Shown here: positions 1-10,265 of the stretch, piece after piece
How the letters are laid out: each line of letters begins with the position of its first letter
Position numbering within the stretch: the first letter of the stretch is position 1
Origin: Ancalomicrobiaceae bacterium S20
GTDB taxonomy: Bacteria > Pseudomonadota > Alphaproteobacteria > Rhizobiales > Ancalomicrobiaceae
Length of the DNA: 64,000 nt
Reading direction: 5' to 3'
Assembly: GCA_040269895.1 (NCBI GenBank)
Contig: CP158568.1
Coordinates: forward strand, 2,016,716 to 2,080,715
Made by a program: the position numbers and the translations under genes
Notes under the pieces: model-generated
What the model was told of the DNA's origin: nothing
What the model saw: only the letters and a program-made list of their open reading frames with translations
The model's database searches: none

Positions 1-972
1 CACGTAGGCGTAGACGCCCGGCTCGCGGAAGGTGTAGAGCGCCGCACCCGCGGAGCCGCCACGGATGAACCAGGTCTCCAGATCCTTCTCCGGCCGGTTG
101 GCGAACTTGCCGGTCTCCCAGACGTAGTCGCCGTGACCGCCGATCAGATGCGGGCGGCTGTCGCGATTGGCCTGGCTGTGGACGATCAGCACCTTGGCGC
201 CGACCTTGGCGGTCAGGGCATTCTTGCCGGTCAGCGCACCGGCGCGGCCGTTGAAGACCACGTGGGTCGGGATCAGCTTGCGCATCACCTCGACGGTGTC
301 GGCATAGGCGTCACCCGGGCTTTCGTAGGTCTTGTAGTGGCCCTTGTCGTCCTTCGGGACATAGAAGTCGTTCTCGCCGATGTAGACGACCTTGTCGTAG
401 CTGAGCGGCTTGCCCTGATCGTCCTTCAGGCCGTCGCGCGGCAGCACCATCACGGCGCCGCTCATGCCGGATACGACGTGCCACGGGATCATCGGGCCGC
501 CGGGGGCGCAGTGGTAGACGAACACGCCGGGGCGGGTCGCCTTCCAGCGCAGCACGACCTGTTCGCCGGGGTTGATCAGGGTCAGCGCGCCGCCGCCGAG
601 GGCGCCGGTCGCGGAATGGAAGTCGATGTTGTGGGCGAGCGTGTTGGTCTCGGGATTGACCAGCGTCAGCTCGACGTAGTCGCCTTCGTGGACGACCATC
701 ATCGGGCCCGGAACCGAGCCGTCGAAGGTCATCGCCTGCATCTTGGTGCCCTGTTCGTCGATGACGATCTCCTTCTCCTGGACGGTCATCTTGAACTCGA
801 TCACCTTCGGGCCGGCCTTGGTGGCCTGCTCGTGGGCGTGGACGAAGGGCGGCGCGACCAGCTCGACCTTCTCGCGCGGCAGCTTCGACACGTCGTCGGC
901 GGCGAGGGCGGGAACGGCGGCCATCACGGCGACGGCAGCGGCGGCGGTCATCAGGGTACGGCGAGTGAGCAT
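1..972 (-). CDS. nirK: Copper-containing nitrite reductase (3' end outside window)
   Basis: Reduces nitrite to nitric oxide in the periplasm during denitrification. The 324 visible residues begin with a twin-arginine signal (MLTRRTLM, then an Ala-rich stretch ending ALA near residue 24). Both cupredoxin domains are present in part. Type 1 copper ligands are H114, C155, H165 and M170, and type 2 ligands are H119 and H154. D117 in HNIDFH and the His in HLIGGHGD match the catalytic Asp and His of the family. The start is fixed by a strong AAGGAGGT ribosome site 5 bases upstream. The last type 2 His and the C-terminus lie beyond the window. A palindromic Crp/Fnr-type box sits about 100 bp upstream. 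The family identity is seen directly; denitrification as the pathway is inferred from the family. Confidence 0.96.
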   Translation of the reverse strand, partial: MLTRRTLMTAAAAVAVMAAVPALAADDVSKLPREKVELVAPPFVHAHEQATKAGPKVIEFKMTVQEKEIVIDEQGTKMQAMTFDGSVPGPMMVVHEGDYVELTLVNPETNTLAHNIDFHSATGALGGGALTLINPGEQVVLRWKATRPGVFVYHCAPGGPMIPWHVVSGMSGAVMVLPRDGLKDDQGKPLSYDKVVYIGENDFYVPKDDKGHYKTYESPGDAYADTVEVMRKLIPTHVVFNGRAGALTGKNALTAKVGAKVLIVHSQANRDSRPHLIGGHGDYVWETGKFANRPEKDLETWFIRGGSAGAALYTFREPGVYAYV

Positions 973-1067
973 GGCGACCTCCTTAGGTCGATCTCTTGCT
1001 TTCGAATGACCAGACGATGCGCCTTTGCCGCCGACCGCTCTTTGTCGGGGAACAAGCTTCGTGAGCT

Positions 1068-1081
1068 TTGAGATTTCTCAA
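1068..1081 (-). promoter_or_regulatory. Crp/Fnr-family (NnrR/Fnr-like) palindromic box upstream of nirK
   Basis: The 14-base sequence TTGAG-ATTT-CTCAA is a perfect 5-4-5 inverted repeat with the TTG-N8-CAA frame bound by NnrR/Nnr/Fnr regulators that switch on nirK under low oxygen and NO. Its centre is about 102 bp upstream of the nirK ATG, which fits a class II site at -41 with a leader of roughly 60 bases. The rest of the 973-1307 gap shows no gene. Confidence 0.6.
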
Positions 1082-1307
1082 GTTTCCGCGCCCCGATCGC
1101 AGGCGGCTTCCGCGACGACGGGCGGCCATGCGTCGTCTGCCCAAGGATGCGGCTTGACGCAGGACGAGGCAGTCGTGATCGTCTGGTCAAAATCGCCGAT
1201 GTCGAAAGCGTCGAGAGGGAGTCCCGAACCTTGCCGCATCCGCCCGCCTCCCCTCGCCCACGATCCACCGATCGGATGCACGCCGGCGGCGAGGGAGCGC
1301 GGTCGAG

Positions 1308-2570
1308 ATGAAACGCCGGGGCTCCGACGAGGACCCGTTCGCGATCGCGGGCAGCCTGATCGCCTTCAACGCGGGGGCCGGCTCGCGCTACCTGCCGGCC
1401 ATGACGGAGGTTCTGAACGACGAGGCGTTCGCGACCGCGGCGGCGACGATCAGCGGCTGGCAGAACTATGCGCCGACGCCGCTCGTCGAGCTTCCCGGGC
1501 TCGCGGCGCGGCTCGGCGTCGGGCGGCTCTGGTTCAAGGACGAGGGCGGGCGATTCGGGCTCGGCAGCTTCAAGGCACTCGGCGGTGCCTATGCGGTGGC
1601 GCGACTGATCGCGCGCGAAGTCGAACGGCGCACCGGCAAGGCGCCCTCGCCCGCGGAAATCGGTTCCAGCGCCTTCGCCGAGATCGCCGCATCGATCACC
1701 GTCACCTGCGCCACGGACGGCAATCACGGCCGCTCGGTCGCCTGGGGCGCCCGGCTGTTCGGGGCGAAGGCGGTGATCTTCATCCATGCGACGGTCAGCG
1801 AGGGCCGGCGGGCGGCGATCGCAGCCTATGGCGCTGACGTGCGCCGCACCGGCGGGAACTACGACGACAGCGTCCGCGAGGCGCAGGAGACCGCCGAGCG
1901 GGAGGGCTGGTTCGTCGTCTCCGACACGTCCTATCCCGGCTATCGGACGGTGCCGCGCGACGTCATGCAGGGCTACGAGATCATGGCGGCCGAGGCGCAT
2001 GCCGCGCTCGGGCGCCTGCCGACGCACGTGTTCCTGCAGACCGGTGTCGGCGGCATGGCGGCGGCGGTCGCGGCGCATCTGTGGCGCATTGCCGAGCGCG
2101 AAGGCGCGCCGCGGCCCAAAATCGTGCTCGGTGATCCGGAAAACGCGGCCTGCTGGTATGAGACCATCCGCGCCGGCCATCCGGTCGCGGTCGGCGGCGA
2201 TCTCGACACGATGATGGCCGGGCTCGCCTGCGGCGAGATCTCCGATCTCGCCTGGGAGATCCTCGCGACGGGCTGCGACGCCGCCGTGCGCCTGCCCGAC
2301 GCGGCGGCGATCGCCGCGATGCGTGTCCTCGCCGAGGGCGCGTTCGGCGACCGGCCGGTGGTCGCGGGCGAATCGGCCGTCGCCGGGCTCGCAGCACTCG
2401 CGGTCGCGACCGCCGAGGCCGAGGCGCGCGCGGCGCTCGGGCTCGATGCCGATTCGGTCGTGCTCTGCCTCGGCACCGAGGGCGACACGGATCCCGCGCT
2501 CTACAAGACGATCATCGGCCGCGACGGCGATGCCGTGCGCGCAGCCGCGACTGCCTGGAGACCCGCATGA
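1308..2570 (+). CDS. dpaL: Diaminopropionate ammonia-lyase
   Basis: PLP fold-type II enzyme that splits 2,3-diaminopropionate into pyruvate and two ammonia, by way of 2-aminoacrylate. The 420 residues match the family length. The PLP-lysine motif FKDEGGRFGLGSFKALGG lies near residue 75. A Gly-rich phosphate loop is seen in QTGVGGMAAAV, and an ATDGNHGRSVAWGA motif near residue 138 is typical of threonine-dehydratase-like enzymes. Its stop overlaps the next start by four bases (ATGA), so it is translationally coupled to the amidohydrolase. A RidA-like gene follows, which fits an enzyme that releases reactive enamines. The start has no strong ribosome site; the downstream ATG at residue 28 is possible. 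Confidence 0.88.
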   Translation: MKRRGSDEDPFAIAGSLIAFNAGAGSRYLPAMTEVLNDEAFATAAATISGWQNYAPTPLVELPGLAARLGVGRLWFKDEGGRFGLGSFKALGGAYAVARLIAREVERRTGKAPSPAEIGSSAFAEIAASITVTCATDGNHGRSVAWGARLFGAKAVIFIHATVSEGRRAAIAAYGADVRRTGGNYDDSVREAQETAEREGWFVVSDTSYPGYRTVPRDVMQGYEIMAAEAHAALGRLPTHVFLQTGVGGMAAAVAAHLWRIAEREGAPRPKIVLGDPENAACWYETIRAGHPVAVGGDLDTMMAGLACGEISDLAWEILATGCDAAVRLPDAAAIAAMRVLAEGAFGDRPVVAGESAVAGLAALAVATAEAEARAALGLDADSVVLCLGTEGDTDPALYKTIIGRDGDAVRAAATAWRPA

Positions 2571-3478
2571 GCCGCCGCTTCATCGCCGCCGCCGCGCAAC
2601 TCGGGCCGATCGGCCGCGACGAGCCGCGCGCCTCGGTCGTCACCCGCATGATCGCGCTCGTCGACGAGGGCAGGCGCCGGGGCGTCCGCTTCATGGTGTT
2701 CCCCGAACTGGCGCTGACGACCTTCTTTCCCCGCTGGTTCATCGCCGATCCGGCCGAACTCGACCGCTTCTACGAGCGCTCGATGCCGAACCCGGACGTC
2801 GCGCCGCTGTTCGAGGCGGCGCGCGCGGCCGGCATCGGCTTCCACCTCGGCTATGCCGAGCTCGACGGGACGACGCGCTACAACACGGCTATCATCGTCG
2901 ACGAGGCCGGCACGATCGTCTCGAAATATCGCAAGATCCACCTGCCCGGCCATCGCGAGCACGAGCCGGAGCGGCCGTTCCAGCATCTGGAGAAGCGCTA
3001 TTTCGAACGCGGCGATCTCGGCTTCGTGGTCGCGGATGCCTTCGGCGGCAAGGTCGGCACGCTGATCTGCAACGACCGGCGCTGGCCGGAGGCGTTCCGC
3101 TCGCTCGGGCTCCAGGGCGTCGAACTGGTCGCCGCCGGCTACAACACGCCGCGGCACTATCCGCTCGCGCCCGAGCACGACCGGCTGCAGGACTTCCACA
3201 ACCACCTGTCGCTGCAGGCCGGCGCCTATCAGAACGGCACCTATGTGATCGGCACGGCCAAGGCCGGCGTCGAGGAGGGCTGCGAGCTGATCGGCGGCAG
3301 CTGCATCGTGGCGCCGACCGGCGAGATCGTCAGCGTCGCGCAGACGCTCGGCGACGAGCTGGTCACGGCGGAGGTCGATCTCGACCGGTGCCGCGAGATC
3401 AAGGCCAACATCTTCAACTTCGCGCTCCACCGCGAGCCGGACACCTACGGGCTGCTCACCGCGCCGAAGCGCGCCTGA
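2567..3478 (+). CDS. hyuC: N-carbamoyl-D-amino-acid hydrolase
   Basis: Nitrilase-superfamily amidohydrolase (303 aa) that cleaves N-carbamoyl amino acids to amino acid, CO2 and ammonia, the last step of the hydantoinase route. The Glu-Lys-Cys triad is visible: E47 in FPELALTTFFPRW, the Lys in KYRKIHLPGH and the Cys in LICNDRRWPE. These segments, together with the C-terminal DLDRCREI...NIFNFALHREP, follow the Agrobacterium D-carbamoylase nearly residue for residue. The pairing with a diaminopropionate lyase suggests a ureido-amino-acid substrate rather than bulk hydantoin breakdown, because no hydantoinase gene is in the window. Cytoplasmic, no signal peptide. Confidence 0.88.
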   Translation: MSRRFIAAAAQLGPIGRDEPRASVVTRMIALVDEGRRRGVRFMVFPELALTTFFPRWFIADPAELDRFYERSMPNPDVAPLFEAARAAGIGFHLGYAELDGTTRYNTAIIVDEAGTIVSKYRKIHLPGHREHEPERPFQHLEKRYFERGDLGFVVADAFGGKVGTLICNDRRWPEAFRSLGLQGVELVAAGYNTPRHYPLAPEHDRLQDFHNHLSLQAGAYQNGTYVIGTAKAGVEEGCELIGGSCIVAPTGEIVSVAQTLGDELVTAEVDLDRCREIKANIFNFALHREPDTYGLLTAPKRA

Positions 3479-3516
3479 GCCCCGTCATTCCCATCGCCCA
3501 GCCCGACCGGAGCCCC

Positions 3517-3912
3517 ATGTCGACCGAACCGCTCTTCCACATGATCGCCGGTGCGACCCGGCCGGTCGCTCCGTTCAGCCACGCGGTCGAGACCGACGGC
3601 TTCGTGTTCCTGACCGGCCAGATGCCGGACAGCCCCGAGACGCCCGGCGTGCTGCCGGACGGCATCGAGGCACAGACGCGCAACACGATGACCAACCTCG
3701 CCACGATTCTCGCGGGGCTCGGGCTCGGACTCGAGCATGTTGTGCAGGTGCGGATCTACCTGACCGAGTTCAAGCGCGACTACGCCGCGATGAACGCGGT
3801 CTATCGGACCTATTTCCCGGCCGACCGCTTGCCGGCGCGCACCTGCATCGGCACGACGGGTCTCGCCTACGACGCGCTGATCGAGATCGACATGGTGGCG
3901 CGGCGGCCCTGA
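3517..3912 (+). CDS. RidA/YjgF-family protein lacking the catalytic arginine
   Basis: 131-residue trimeric-barrel family member. RidA enzymes hydrolyse 2-aminoacrylate and related imines. The fold signature is clear (PVAPFSHAV near residue 16, VVQVRIYLTEF near 75, LPARTCIG near 105, IEIDMVA at the end). The position of E. coli Arg105, needed for imine deaminase activity, is Gly115 here (PARTCIGTTGL against PARSCVEVARL); the partner Glu is kept at 123. It is therefore probably not a classical RidA1 deaminase and may belong to another Rid subgroup. It sits 38 bp after the carbamoylase in the same operon as the aminoacrylate-forming lyase. The start chosen is the ATG that begins the conserved domain. 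Confidence 0.85.
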   Translation: MSTEPLFHMIAGATRPVAPFSHAVETDGFVFLTGQMPDSPETPGVLPDGIEAQTRNTMTNLATILAGLGLGLEHVVQVRIYLTEFKRDYAAMNAVYRTYFPADRLPARTCIGTTGLAYDALIEIDMVARRP

Positions 3913-3925
3913 GCCGCCGCCCATC

Positions 3926-4372
3926 TCAGGTCTTCTGGTCGAGGAGCCGCGCGACCCGCTGCAGCGCCAGCGTGTAGCCTTGCGTGCCGAAGCCGGCCAT
4001 GACGCCGTCGGCGCGCAGCGAGACGTAGGATTTGTGCCGGAATTCCTCGCGCTTGTGCACGTTCGAGATATGCACCTCGATCACCACGCCGTCGAAGGCG
4101 TTGAGCGCATCGAGGATGGCGATCGAGGTATGGGTGAAGGCGCCCGGATTGATCACGATGCCGCCGGCGGTCTCGCGCGCCTCGTGGATCCAGTCGATCA
4201 GCTCGTATTCGCGGTTCGACTGGTGGAACCGGAGCTGCAGGCCGAGCGCGGCGGCGGCCTTCAGGCAGTCGGCCTCGACGTCGGCCAATGTCTCGCGGCC
4301 GTAGATCTCCGGCTGGCGCTTGCCGAGCAGGTTCAGGTTCGGACCGTTCAACACATAGACGAGGCGGCTCAT
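3926..4372 (-). CDS. aroQ: Type II 3-dehydroquinate dehydratase
   Basis: Dehydrates 3-dehydroquinate to 3-dehydroshikimate (shikimate pathway or quinate catabolism). At 148 residues it has the normal length of the small type II enzymes. The motif [19 protein letters not shown] carries the N-terminal Asn and the active-site Tyr. [17 protein letters not shown] and [19 protein letters not shown] carry the conserved His and Arg. It is convergent with the upstream operon (13 bp between the stops). The 327-bp gap upstream (4373-4699) lies between two divergent genes and shows no further gene; it must hold both promoters. Confidence 0.96.
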   Translation of the reverse strand: MSRLVYVLNGPNLNLLGKRQPEIYGRETLADVEADCLKAAAALGLQLRFHQSNREYELIDWIHEARETAGGIVINPGAFTHTSIAILDALNAFDGVVIEVHISNVHKREEFRHKSYVSLRADGVMAGFGTQGYTLALQRVARLLDQKT

Positions 4373-4699
4373 GTCGTTTCCTCAAGTCGGGCCGATCGGC
4401 GCGCGTCCCGGCCGGACAGCGTGATCGCCCCTCTCCGATAGCCGTTTTCGTCGCGGCGCGCACGCGGAAGCGCCTCGCCATCCGCCAGGCGGGTGTCTGG
4501 GCCGCCGTGCCGACCGCTGTTCGCATGCCTTGCGTCAGGCACGCGACAGCTTCGAGACATGCGAAAACGCGATTGGCAGGGGTCAACTACCATGTTACGA
4601 CTCCGTCAAGATACTAATCGGTTTACGAAAATCGATCGGTTCAGACGCCTCGTGAAGAAGGCGGCCCGTCGGACAAGCGACGGCATGGGGAGGACGTGT

Positions 4700-5761
<1,062 letters not shown>

Positions 5762-5892
5762 CGCGCGATCCCACGGTCTCGCGCCTTCGCACGCAAGAAC
5801 CTCTTTCCAAGGACAGGCATCAGGGAGCCAAACGCGCCGCAGAGCGCATCCCGGATGTCCGGAATACCGAACAAGCACAGGGAGGAATATCC

Positions 5893-7200
5893 ATGTCTCT
5901 GACACGTCGCGATCTTCTCGCCGGCGCGGCCGTCGGCGCCGCCGGTATCCCGCTCATCGGCTCGCTGCCGGCGCTCGCCCAGTCGAAGCCGACCTTCACG
6001 CCCGAGAAGGGCGCGAGCCTGCGCGTGCTGCGCTGGGCGCCGTTCGTGAAGGGCGACGAGGACGCCTGGATCGCCAACACCAAGAAGTTCACCGAGAAGA
6101 CCGGCATCGAGGTCCGCATCGACAAGGAGAGCTGGGAAGACATCCGGCCGAAGTCCGCCGTCGCCGCCAACATGGGCGCGGGTCCGGACATCGTCTGGGT
6201 GTGGTTCGACGACGCCCAGCAGTATCCGGACAAGCTGGTCGACCTGACCCAGCTCGCGACCTCGATCGGCCAGGCCGGCGGCGGCTGGTATCCGGGCAAC
6301 GAGGGCTACGCCAAGCGCGACGGCAAGTTCATCGGCCTGCCGATCGCCGCGATCGGCAACGCGATCTGCTATCGCGAGAGCCATGTGAAAGCGGCCGGCT
6401 TCCAGTCGGTGCCGAACGACACCAAGGGCTTCCTCGAGCTCTGCAAGGCGCTGAAGGCCAAGGGCACGCCCGCCGGCTTCGCGCATGGCAAGGCGGTCGG
6501 CGACGGCAACAACTACGCCCACTGGCTGCTGTGGAGCCATGGCGGCAAGACCGTCGACGAGAACGGCAAGGTGGCGATCAACAGCCCCGAGACGCTCGCG
6601 GCGCTCAACTATGCCAAGGCGCTCTACGAGACCTTCATCCCGGGCACCGAGAGCTGGCTCGACATCAACAACAACCGCGCCTATCTCGCCAACCAGATCT
6701 CGCTGACCGCGAACGGCGTCTCGCTCTATTACGCGGCCAAGAACGATCCGAAGCTCGCCGAGATCGCCGCCGACACCAAGACCACGACCATGCCGATCGG
6801 CCCGGTCGGCCAGTCGGTCGAGCTGCATCAGACCACGACCATGGTGCTGTTCAAGCACTCGAAGTTCCCGCAGGCCGCGCAGGCCTACATGCAGTTCATG
6901 TACGAGCCGGAACAGATGAACGCCTGGATCGGCGGCTCGTCGGCCTATTGCTGCTCGGCGCTGAAGGCCTACCAGAACCATCCGATCTGGGAGGCCGATC
7001 CGGTCCACAAGCCCTACGCCAAGGCCTCCGCGTCGCTGCGCCCGAACGGCTATGCCGGCCCGCTCGGCTACGCCTCGGCCGGCGTCATGGCCGACTATGT
7101 GCTGGTCGACATGTTCGCCGAGGCCGTCACCGGCGCGCAGAAGCCGGAAGACGCCATGAAGCGCGCCGAGGCGCGGGTCAACCGCTACTACCGCGTCTGA
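5893..7200 (+). CDS. Extracellular solute-binding protein of a CUT1 sugar ABC importer
   Basis: 435 residues with a twin-arginine signal (MSLTRRDLLAGAAVG, cleavage likely after PALA near residue 29), so it is exported folded to the periplasm. The mature part is a family 1 binding protein. A GADIVWVWF-like segment near residue 100 and the C-terminal YEPEQMNAWIGG are typical of sugar-binding members. An AGGAGGA ribosome site is placed 6-10 bases before the ATG. It follows the ATPase by 131 bp and precedes the two permeases. The substrate is not readable from sequence; the neighbouring isomerase and GMC oxidoreductase hint at a sugar acid or polyol. Confidence 0.9.
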   Translation: MSLTRRDLLAGAAVGAAGIPLIGSLPALAQSKPTFTPEKGASLRVLRWAPFVKGDEDAWIANTKKFTEKTGIEVRIDKESWEDIRPKSAVAANMGAGPDIVWVWFDDAQQYPDKLVDLTQLATSIGQAGGGWYPGNEGYAKRDGKFIGLPIAAIGNAICYRESHVKAAGFQSVPNDTKGFLELCKALKAKGTPAGFAHGKAVGDGNNYAHWLLWSHGGKTVDENGKVAINSPETLAALNYAKALYETFIPGTESWLDINNNRAYLANQISLTANGVSLYYAAKNDPKLAEIAADTKTTTMPIGPVGQSVELHQTTTMVLFKHSKFPQAAQAYMQFMYEPEQMNAWIGGSSAYCCSALKAYQNHPIWEADPVHKPYAKASASLRPNGYAGPLGYASAGVMADYVLVDMFAEAVTGAQKPEDAMKRAEARVNRYYRV

Positions 7201-7289
7201 TCGGACGCCGTCCGGCCGTTCCGGGCTCGCCCGGAACGGCCGGGTCAGCGCCTTTTCGCGATCCCGCGCAAACCCGCCGGAGCCCCCCA

Positions 7290-8237
7290 ATGTCCGATGT
7301 CGCCGCCGCACCCCGGCGTGCCGCCGCCCCGCCATCGCTGCTCGGCCGTCTCGGCCAGAGCCGCAATGCGCTCGGCTTCCTGTTCATGCTGCCCGCGGCG
7401 GTGTTCCTCGTCTGCTTCCTGACCTACCCGCTCGGGCTCGGCGTCTGGCTGGGCTTCACCGACGCCAAGATCGGCCGGCCGGGCGTGTTCATCGGACTGG
7501 AGAACTACGAGTTCCTCTGGATCGACTCGGTGTTCTGGCTGTCGGTGTTCAACACGCTGCTCTACACGTTCGGCGCCTCGATCCTGAAGTTCGTGCTCGG
7601 ACTCTGGCTGGCGCTGATCCTCAACAATCACATGCCGTTCAAGGCATTCTTTCGCGCGGTCATCCTGCTGCCCTGGGTCGTGCCGACCGTGCTCTCGGGC
7701 ATCGCGTTCTGGTGGATCTACGACGCGCAGTTCTCGATCGTGTCCTGGTCGCTGATCAAGATGGGGCTCATCGATCACCCGATCAACTTCCTCGGCGAGG
7801 CCGGCAACGCGCGCGCGTCGGTGATCGCGGCGAACGTCTGGCGCGGCATTCCGTTCGTGGCGATCTCGCTGCTCGCGGGCCTGCAGACGATCCCGCCGTC
7901 GCTGCACGAAGCCGCGACGCTCGACGGGGCGACCGCCTGGCAGCGCTTCCGCTATGTGACGCTGCCGATGCTGTCGCCGATCATCTCGGTGGTGATGACC
8001 TTCTCGGTCCTGTTCACCTTCACCGACTTCCAGCTCATCTACGTGCTGACCAAGGGCGGCCCGGTCAACGCCACCCATCTGATGGCGACGCTGTCGTTCC
8101 AGCGCGCCATTCCCGGCGGCCAGCTCGGCGAAGGCGCGGCGATCGCGGTGGCGATGATCCCGTTCCTGCTCGCGGCCATCCTGTTCAGCTTCTTCGGCCT
8201 GCAGCGGCGTCGCTGGCAGCAGGGCGGCCAGGATTGA
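7290..8237 (+). CDS. Sugar ABC transporter permease (MalF/UgpA type)
   Basis: 315-residue inner-membrane subunit with about six hydrophobic segments, the first around residues 27-52 (LGFLFMLPAAVFLVCFLTYP). The EAA loop that contacts the ATPase is seen in LHEAATLDGATAWQRFRYVTLPML near residue 210. The reading frame is open far upstream, but the ATG at 7290 starts the conserved part and lies 90 bp after the binding-protein stop. The second permease follows after 11 bp. Confidence 0.9.
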   Translation: MSDVAAAPRRAAAPPSLLGRLGQSRNALGFLFMLPAAVFLVCFLTYPLGLGVWLGFTDAKIGRPGVFIGLENYEFLWIDSVFWLSVFNTLLYTFGASILKFVLGLWLALILNNHMPFKAFFRAVILLPWVVPTVLSGIAFWWIYDAQFSIVSWSLIKMGLIDHPINFLGEAGNARASVIAANVWRGIPFVAISLLAGLQTIPPSLHEAATLDGATAWQRFRYVTLPMLSPIISVVMTFSVLFTFTDFQLIYVLTKGGPVNATHLMATLSFQRAIPGGQLGEGAAIAVAMIPFLLAAILFSFFGLQRRRWQQGGQD

Positions 8238-8248
8238 GGAGATCCCCC

Positions 8249-9178
8249 ATGGCAACCGCTCCGACCCTCGCCTCATCCGCCCCGCCCGCTCGCGGGCCCG
8301 CGGCGGCGCCCGAGATCGACGACAGCGTCGGCATGGACTATCTCGACAGCCTGCCGCGGCGGATCCTGGTCGTGTACCTGCCGCTGGCGCTGTTCGTGTT
8401 CGTCCTGCTGTTCCCGTTCTATTGGATGACGATCACGGCGATCAAACCGAACCACCAACTCACCGACTACGAGCATTATTCGCCGTTCTGGGTGGTCGAA
8501 CCGACGCTGCAGCACATCAAGTACCTGCTGTTCGAAACGTCCTATCCGGGCTGGCTCTGGAACACGCTGGTGGTCTCGGTCTGCTCGACGGTGCTCGCGC
8601 TGGCGGCCTCCGTCTTCGCTGCCTATGCGATCGAGCGGCTGCGTTTCACCGGTGCGCGCTTCGTCGGGCTGGCGATCTTCCTCGCCTATCTGGTGCCGCC
8701 GTCGATCCTGTTCATCCCGCTGGCGCTGATCGTGTTCGGCTTCGGCATGTACGACACCAAGCTCGCGCTGATCTTCACCTATCCGACGTTCCTGATCCCG
8801 TTCTGCACCTGGCTCTTGATGGGCTACTTCCGCTCGATCCCCTACGAGCTGGAGGAATGCGCGCTGATCGACGGCGCCTCGCGCTGGCAGATCCTGACCA
8901 AGGTCATCCTGCCGCTCGCGGTGCCGGGCCTGATCTCGGCCGGCATCTTCGCCTTCACGCTCTCGTGGAACGAGTTCATCTACGCGCTGACCTTCATCCA
9001 GTCGTCGGAGAACAAGACCGTGCCGGTCGGCGTGCTGACCGAGCTGGTGCGCGGCGACGTGTTCGAGTGGGGCTCGCTGATGGCCGGCGCATTGATCGGC
9101 TCGCTGCCGGTGGTGATCCTCTACTCGTTCTTCGTCGACTACTACGTGTCGTCGATGACGGGCGCGGTGAAGGAATGA
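8249..9178 (+). CDS. Sugar ABC transporter permease (MalG/UgpE type)
   Basis: 309-residue partner permease. A cytoplasmic N-terminus of about 35 residues (Ala/Pro-rich) precedes the first membrane segment. The EAA motif is in LEECALIDGASRWQILTKVILPLAVPG, followed by the usual FTLSWNEFIYAL helix. An AGGAGA ribosome site precedes the ATG. The chain ends SSMTGAVKE, a common end for this family. It closes the transporter set; 144 bp separate it from the isomerase gene. Confidence 0.92.
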   Translation: MATAPTLASSAPPARGPAAAPEIDDSVGMDYLDSLPRRILVVYLPLALFVFVLLFPFYWMTITAIKPNHQLTDYEHYSPFWVVEPTLQHIKYLLFETSYPGWLWNTLVVSVCSTVLALAASVFAAYAIERLRFTGARFVGLAIFLAYLVPPSILFIPLALIVFGFGMYDTKLALIFTYPTFLIPFCTWLLMGYFRSIPYELEECALIDGASRWQILTKVILPLAVPGLISAGIFAFTLSWNEFIYALTFIQSSENKTVPVGVLTELVRGDVFEWGSLMAGALIGSLPVVILYSFFVDYYVSSMTGAVKE

Positions 9179-9322
9179 CGTCCTCCGGCCTGTAACGACT
9201 GGGCTGCGACGGACCGGGCTGCGACGACAGGGCTGCGACGGACGGGCGGCGGCGCGGCGCTGGCCCGCGGCGCCGCAGCCTGTTAGGCACGGGTTCTCCC
9301 GTTGCGATCCCCGAGGATCTCC

Positions 9323-10102
9323 ATGCCGAAATTCGCCGCCAATCTGACCCTGATGTTCACCGAGCGGGACTTCCTCGACCGCTTCGACGCCGCAGCCGAT
9401 GCCGGCTTCGCGGCGGTTGAGTTCATGTTTCCCTATGACCACGCGCCGGAAGCGATCGCCGAGCGGCTGACGCGCAACGATCTGACGCTCGCGCTGTTCA
9501 ACCTGCCGCCCGGCAACTGGGCGGCCGGCGAACGCGGCTTCGCCGCCCTGCCCGGCCGGTTCGACGACGTGAAGGCGAGCGTCGACAAGGCGCTCGACTA
9601 TGCGCGGGCGACCGGCGTCAAGCGGCTGCACATGATGGCCGGGCTCGCCGACGCGAATGCGCCCGAGGCGCAGGTCGCCTATCGCCGCGCAGTCGAATAC
9701 GCGGCCGAGCGGCTCGGCGCGGTCGGCGTAGACGTCGTGCTCGAGCCGATCAACGGCCGCAACATGCCCGGCTATTTCATGAACTCGTTCAAGGCCGCGG
9801 CGGCGCTGATCGAGGATCTCGGGCGCCCGAACGTCAAGCTGCTGTTCGACATCTACCATCGCCAGATCCTCCACGGCGATGTCACCGTAGCGCTGCGCGA
9901 GCTGCTGCCCCTGATCGGCCATGTGCAGGTCGCCTCGGTACCGTCGCGCAACGAGCCGGACGGCGAGGAGCTGAACTACGTCTACCTGTTCGCGCAACTC
10001 GACCGGCTCGGCTACGCCGGCTTCGTCGGCTGCGAGTACAATCCGCGCGGACCGACGCTCGAAGGGCTCGGCTGGTTCGAGCGCTACAAGCGGCGGCGCT
10101 GA
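9323..10102 (+). CDS. Hydroxypyruvate isomerase / 2-oxotetronate isomerase family protein
   Basis: 259-residue TIM-barrel isomerase (Hyi/OtnI family) that interconverts hydroxypyruvate with tartronate semialdehyde, or 2-oxotetronate with its 3-oxo isomer. Visible family marks are MPKFAANLTLMFTE at the start, FDAAADAGFAAVEFMFPY, the metal-binding region VLEPINGRNMPGYFM near residue 143 (metal Glu), LFDIYHRQ near 175, and GCEYNPRG near the C-terminus. A GAGGA site supports the ATG at 9323. Its place after a sugar importer suggests it processes an imported sugar acid; which of the two reactions it performs cannot be told from sequence. Confidence 0.85.
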   Translation: MPKFAANLTLMFTERDFLDRFDAAADAGFAAVEFMFPYDHAPEAIAERLTRNDLTLALFNLPPGNWAAGERGFAALPGRFDDVKASVDKALDYARATGVKRLHMMAGLADANAPEAQVAYRRAVEYAAERLGAVGVDVVLEPINGRNMPGYFMNSFKAAAALIEDLGRPNVKLLFDIYHRQILHGDVTVALRELLPLIGHVQVASVPSRNEPDGEELNYVYLFAQLDRLGYAGFVGCEYNPRGPTLEGLGWFERYKRRR

Positions 10103-10265
10103 CGGGCGGGCGGGGCGAAGAGCACGCGCGTCGAACACGCGAGTACGCGCCCCCTCCGATCGTCCCTCCCCGACTTCCGTCTCGTTCCGCAGCGGCGGCC
10201 GGCCGGCTAATGTCGGCGTCGAAGAGCCGCGTCGAACCGGCCCCGCGCGAGAGGATCCGCATCCC

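Noticed and set aside
2501-3430. Minus-strand frame opposite the carbamoylase
   Set aside because: Antisense shadow with repetitive Asp/Arg/Leu composition and no recognisable domain.
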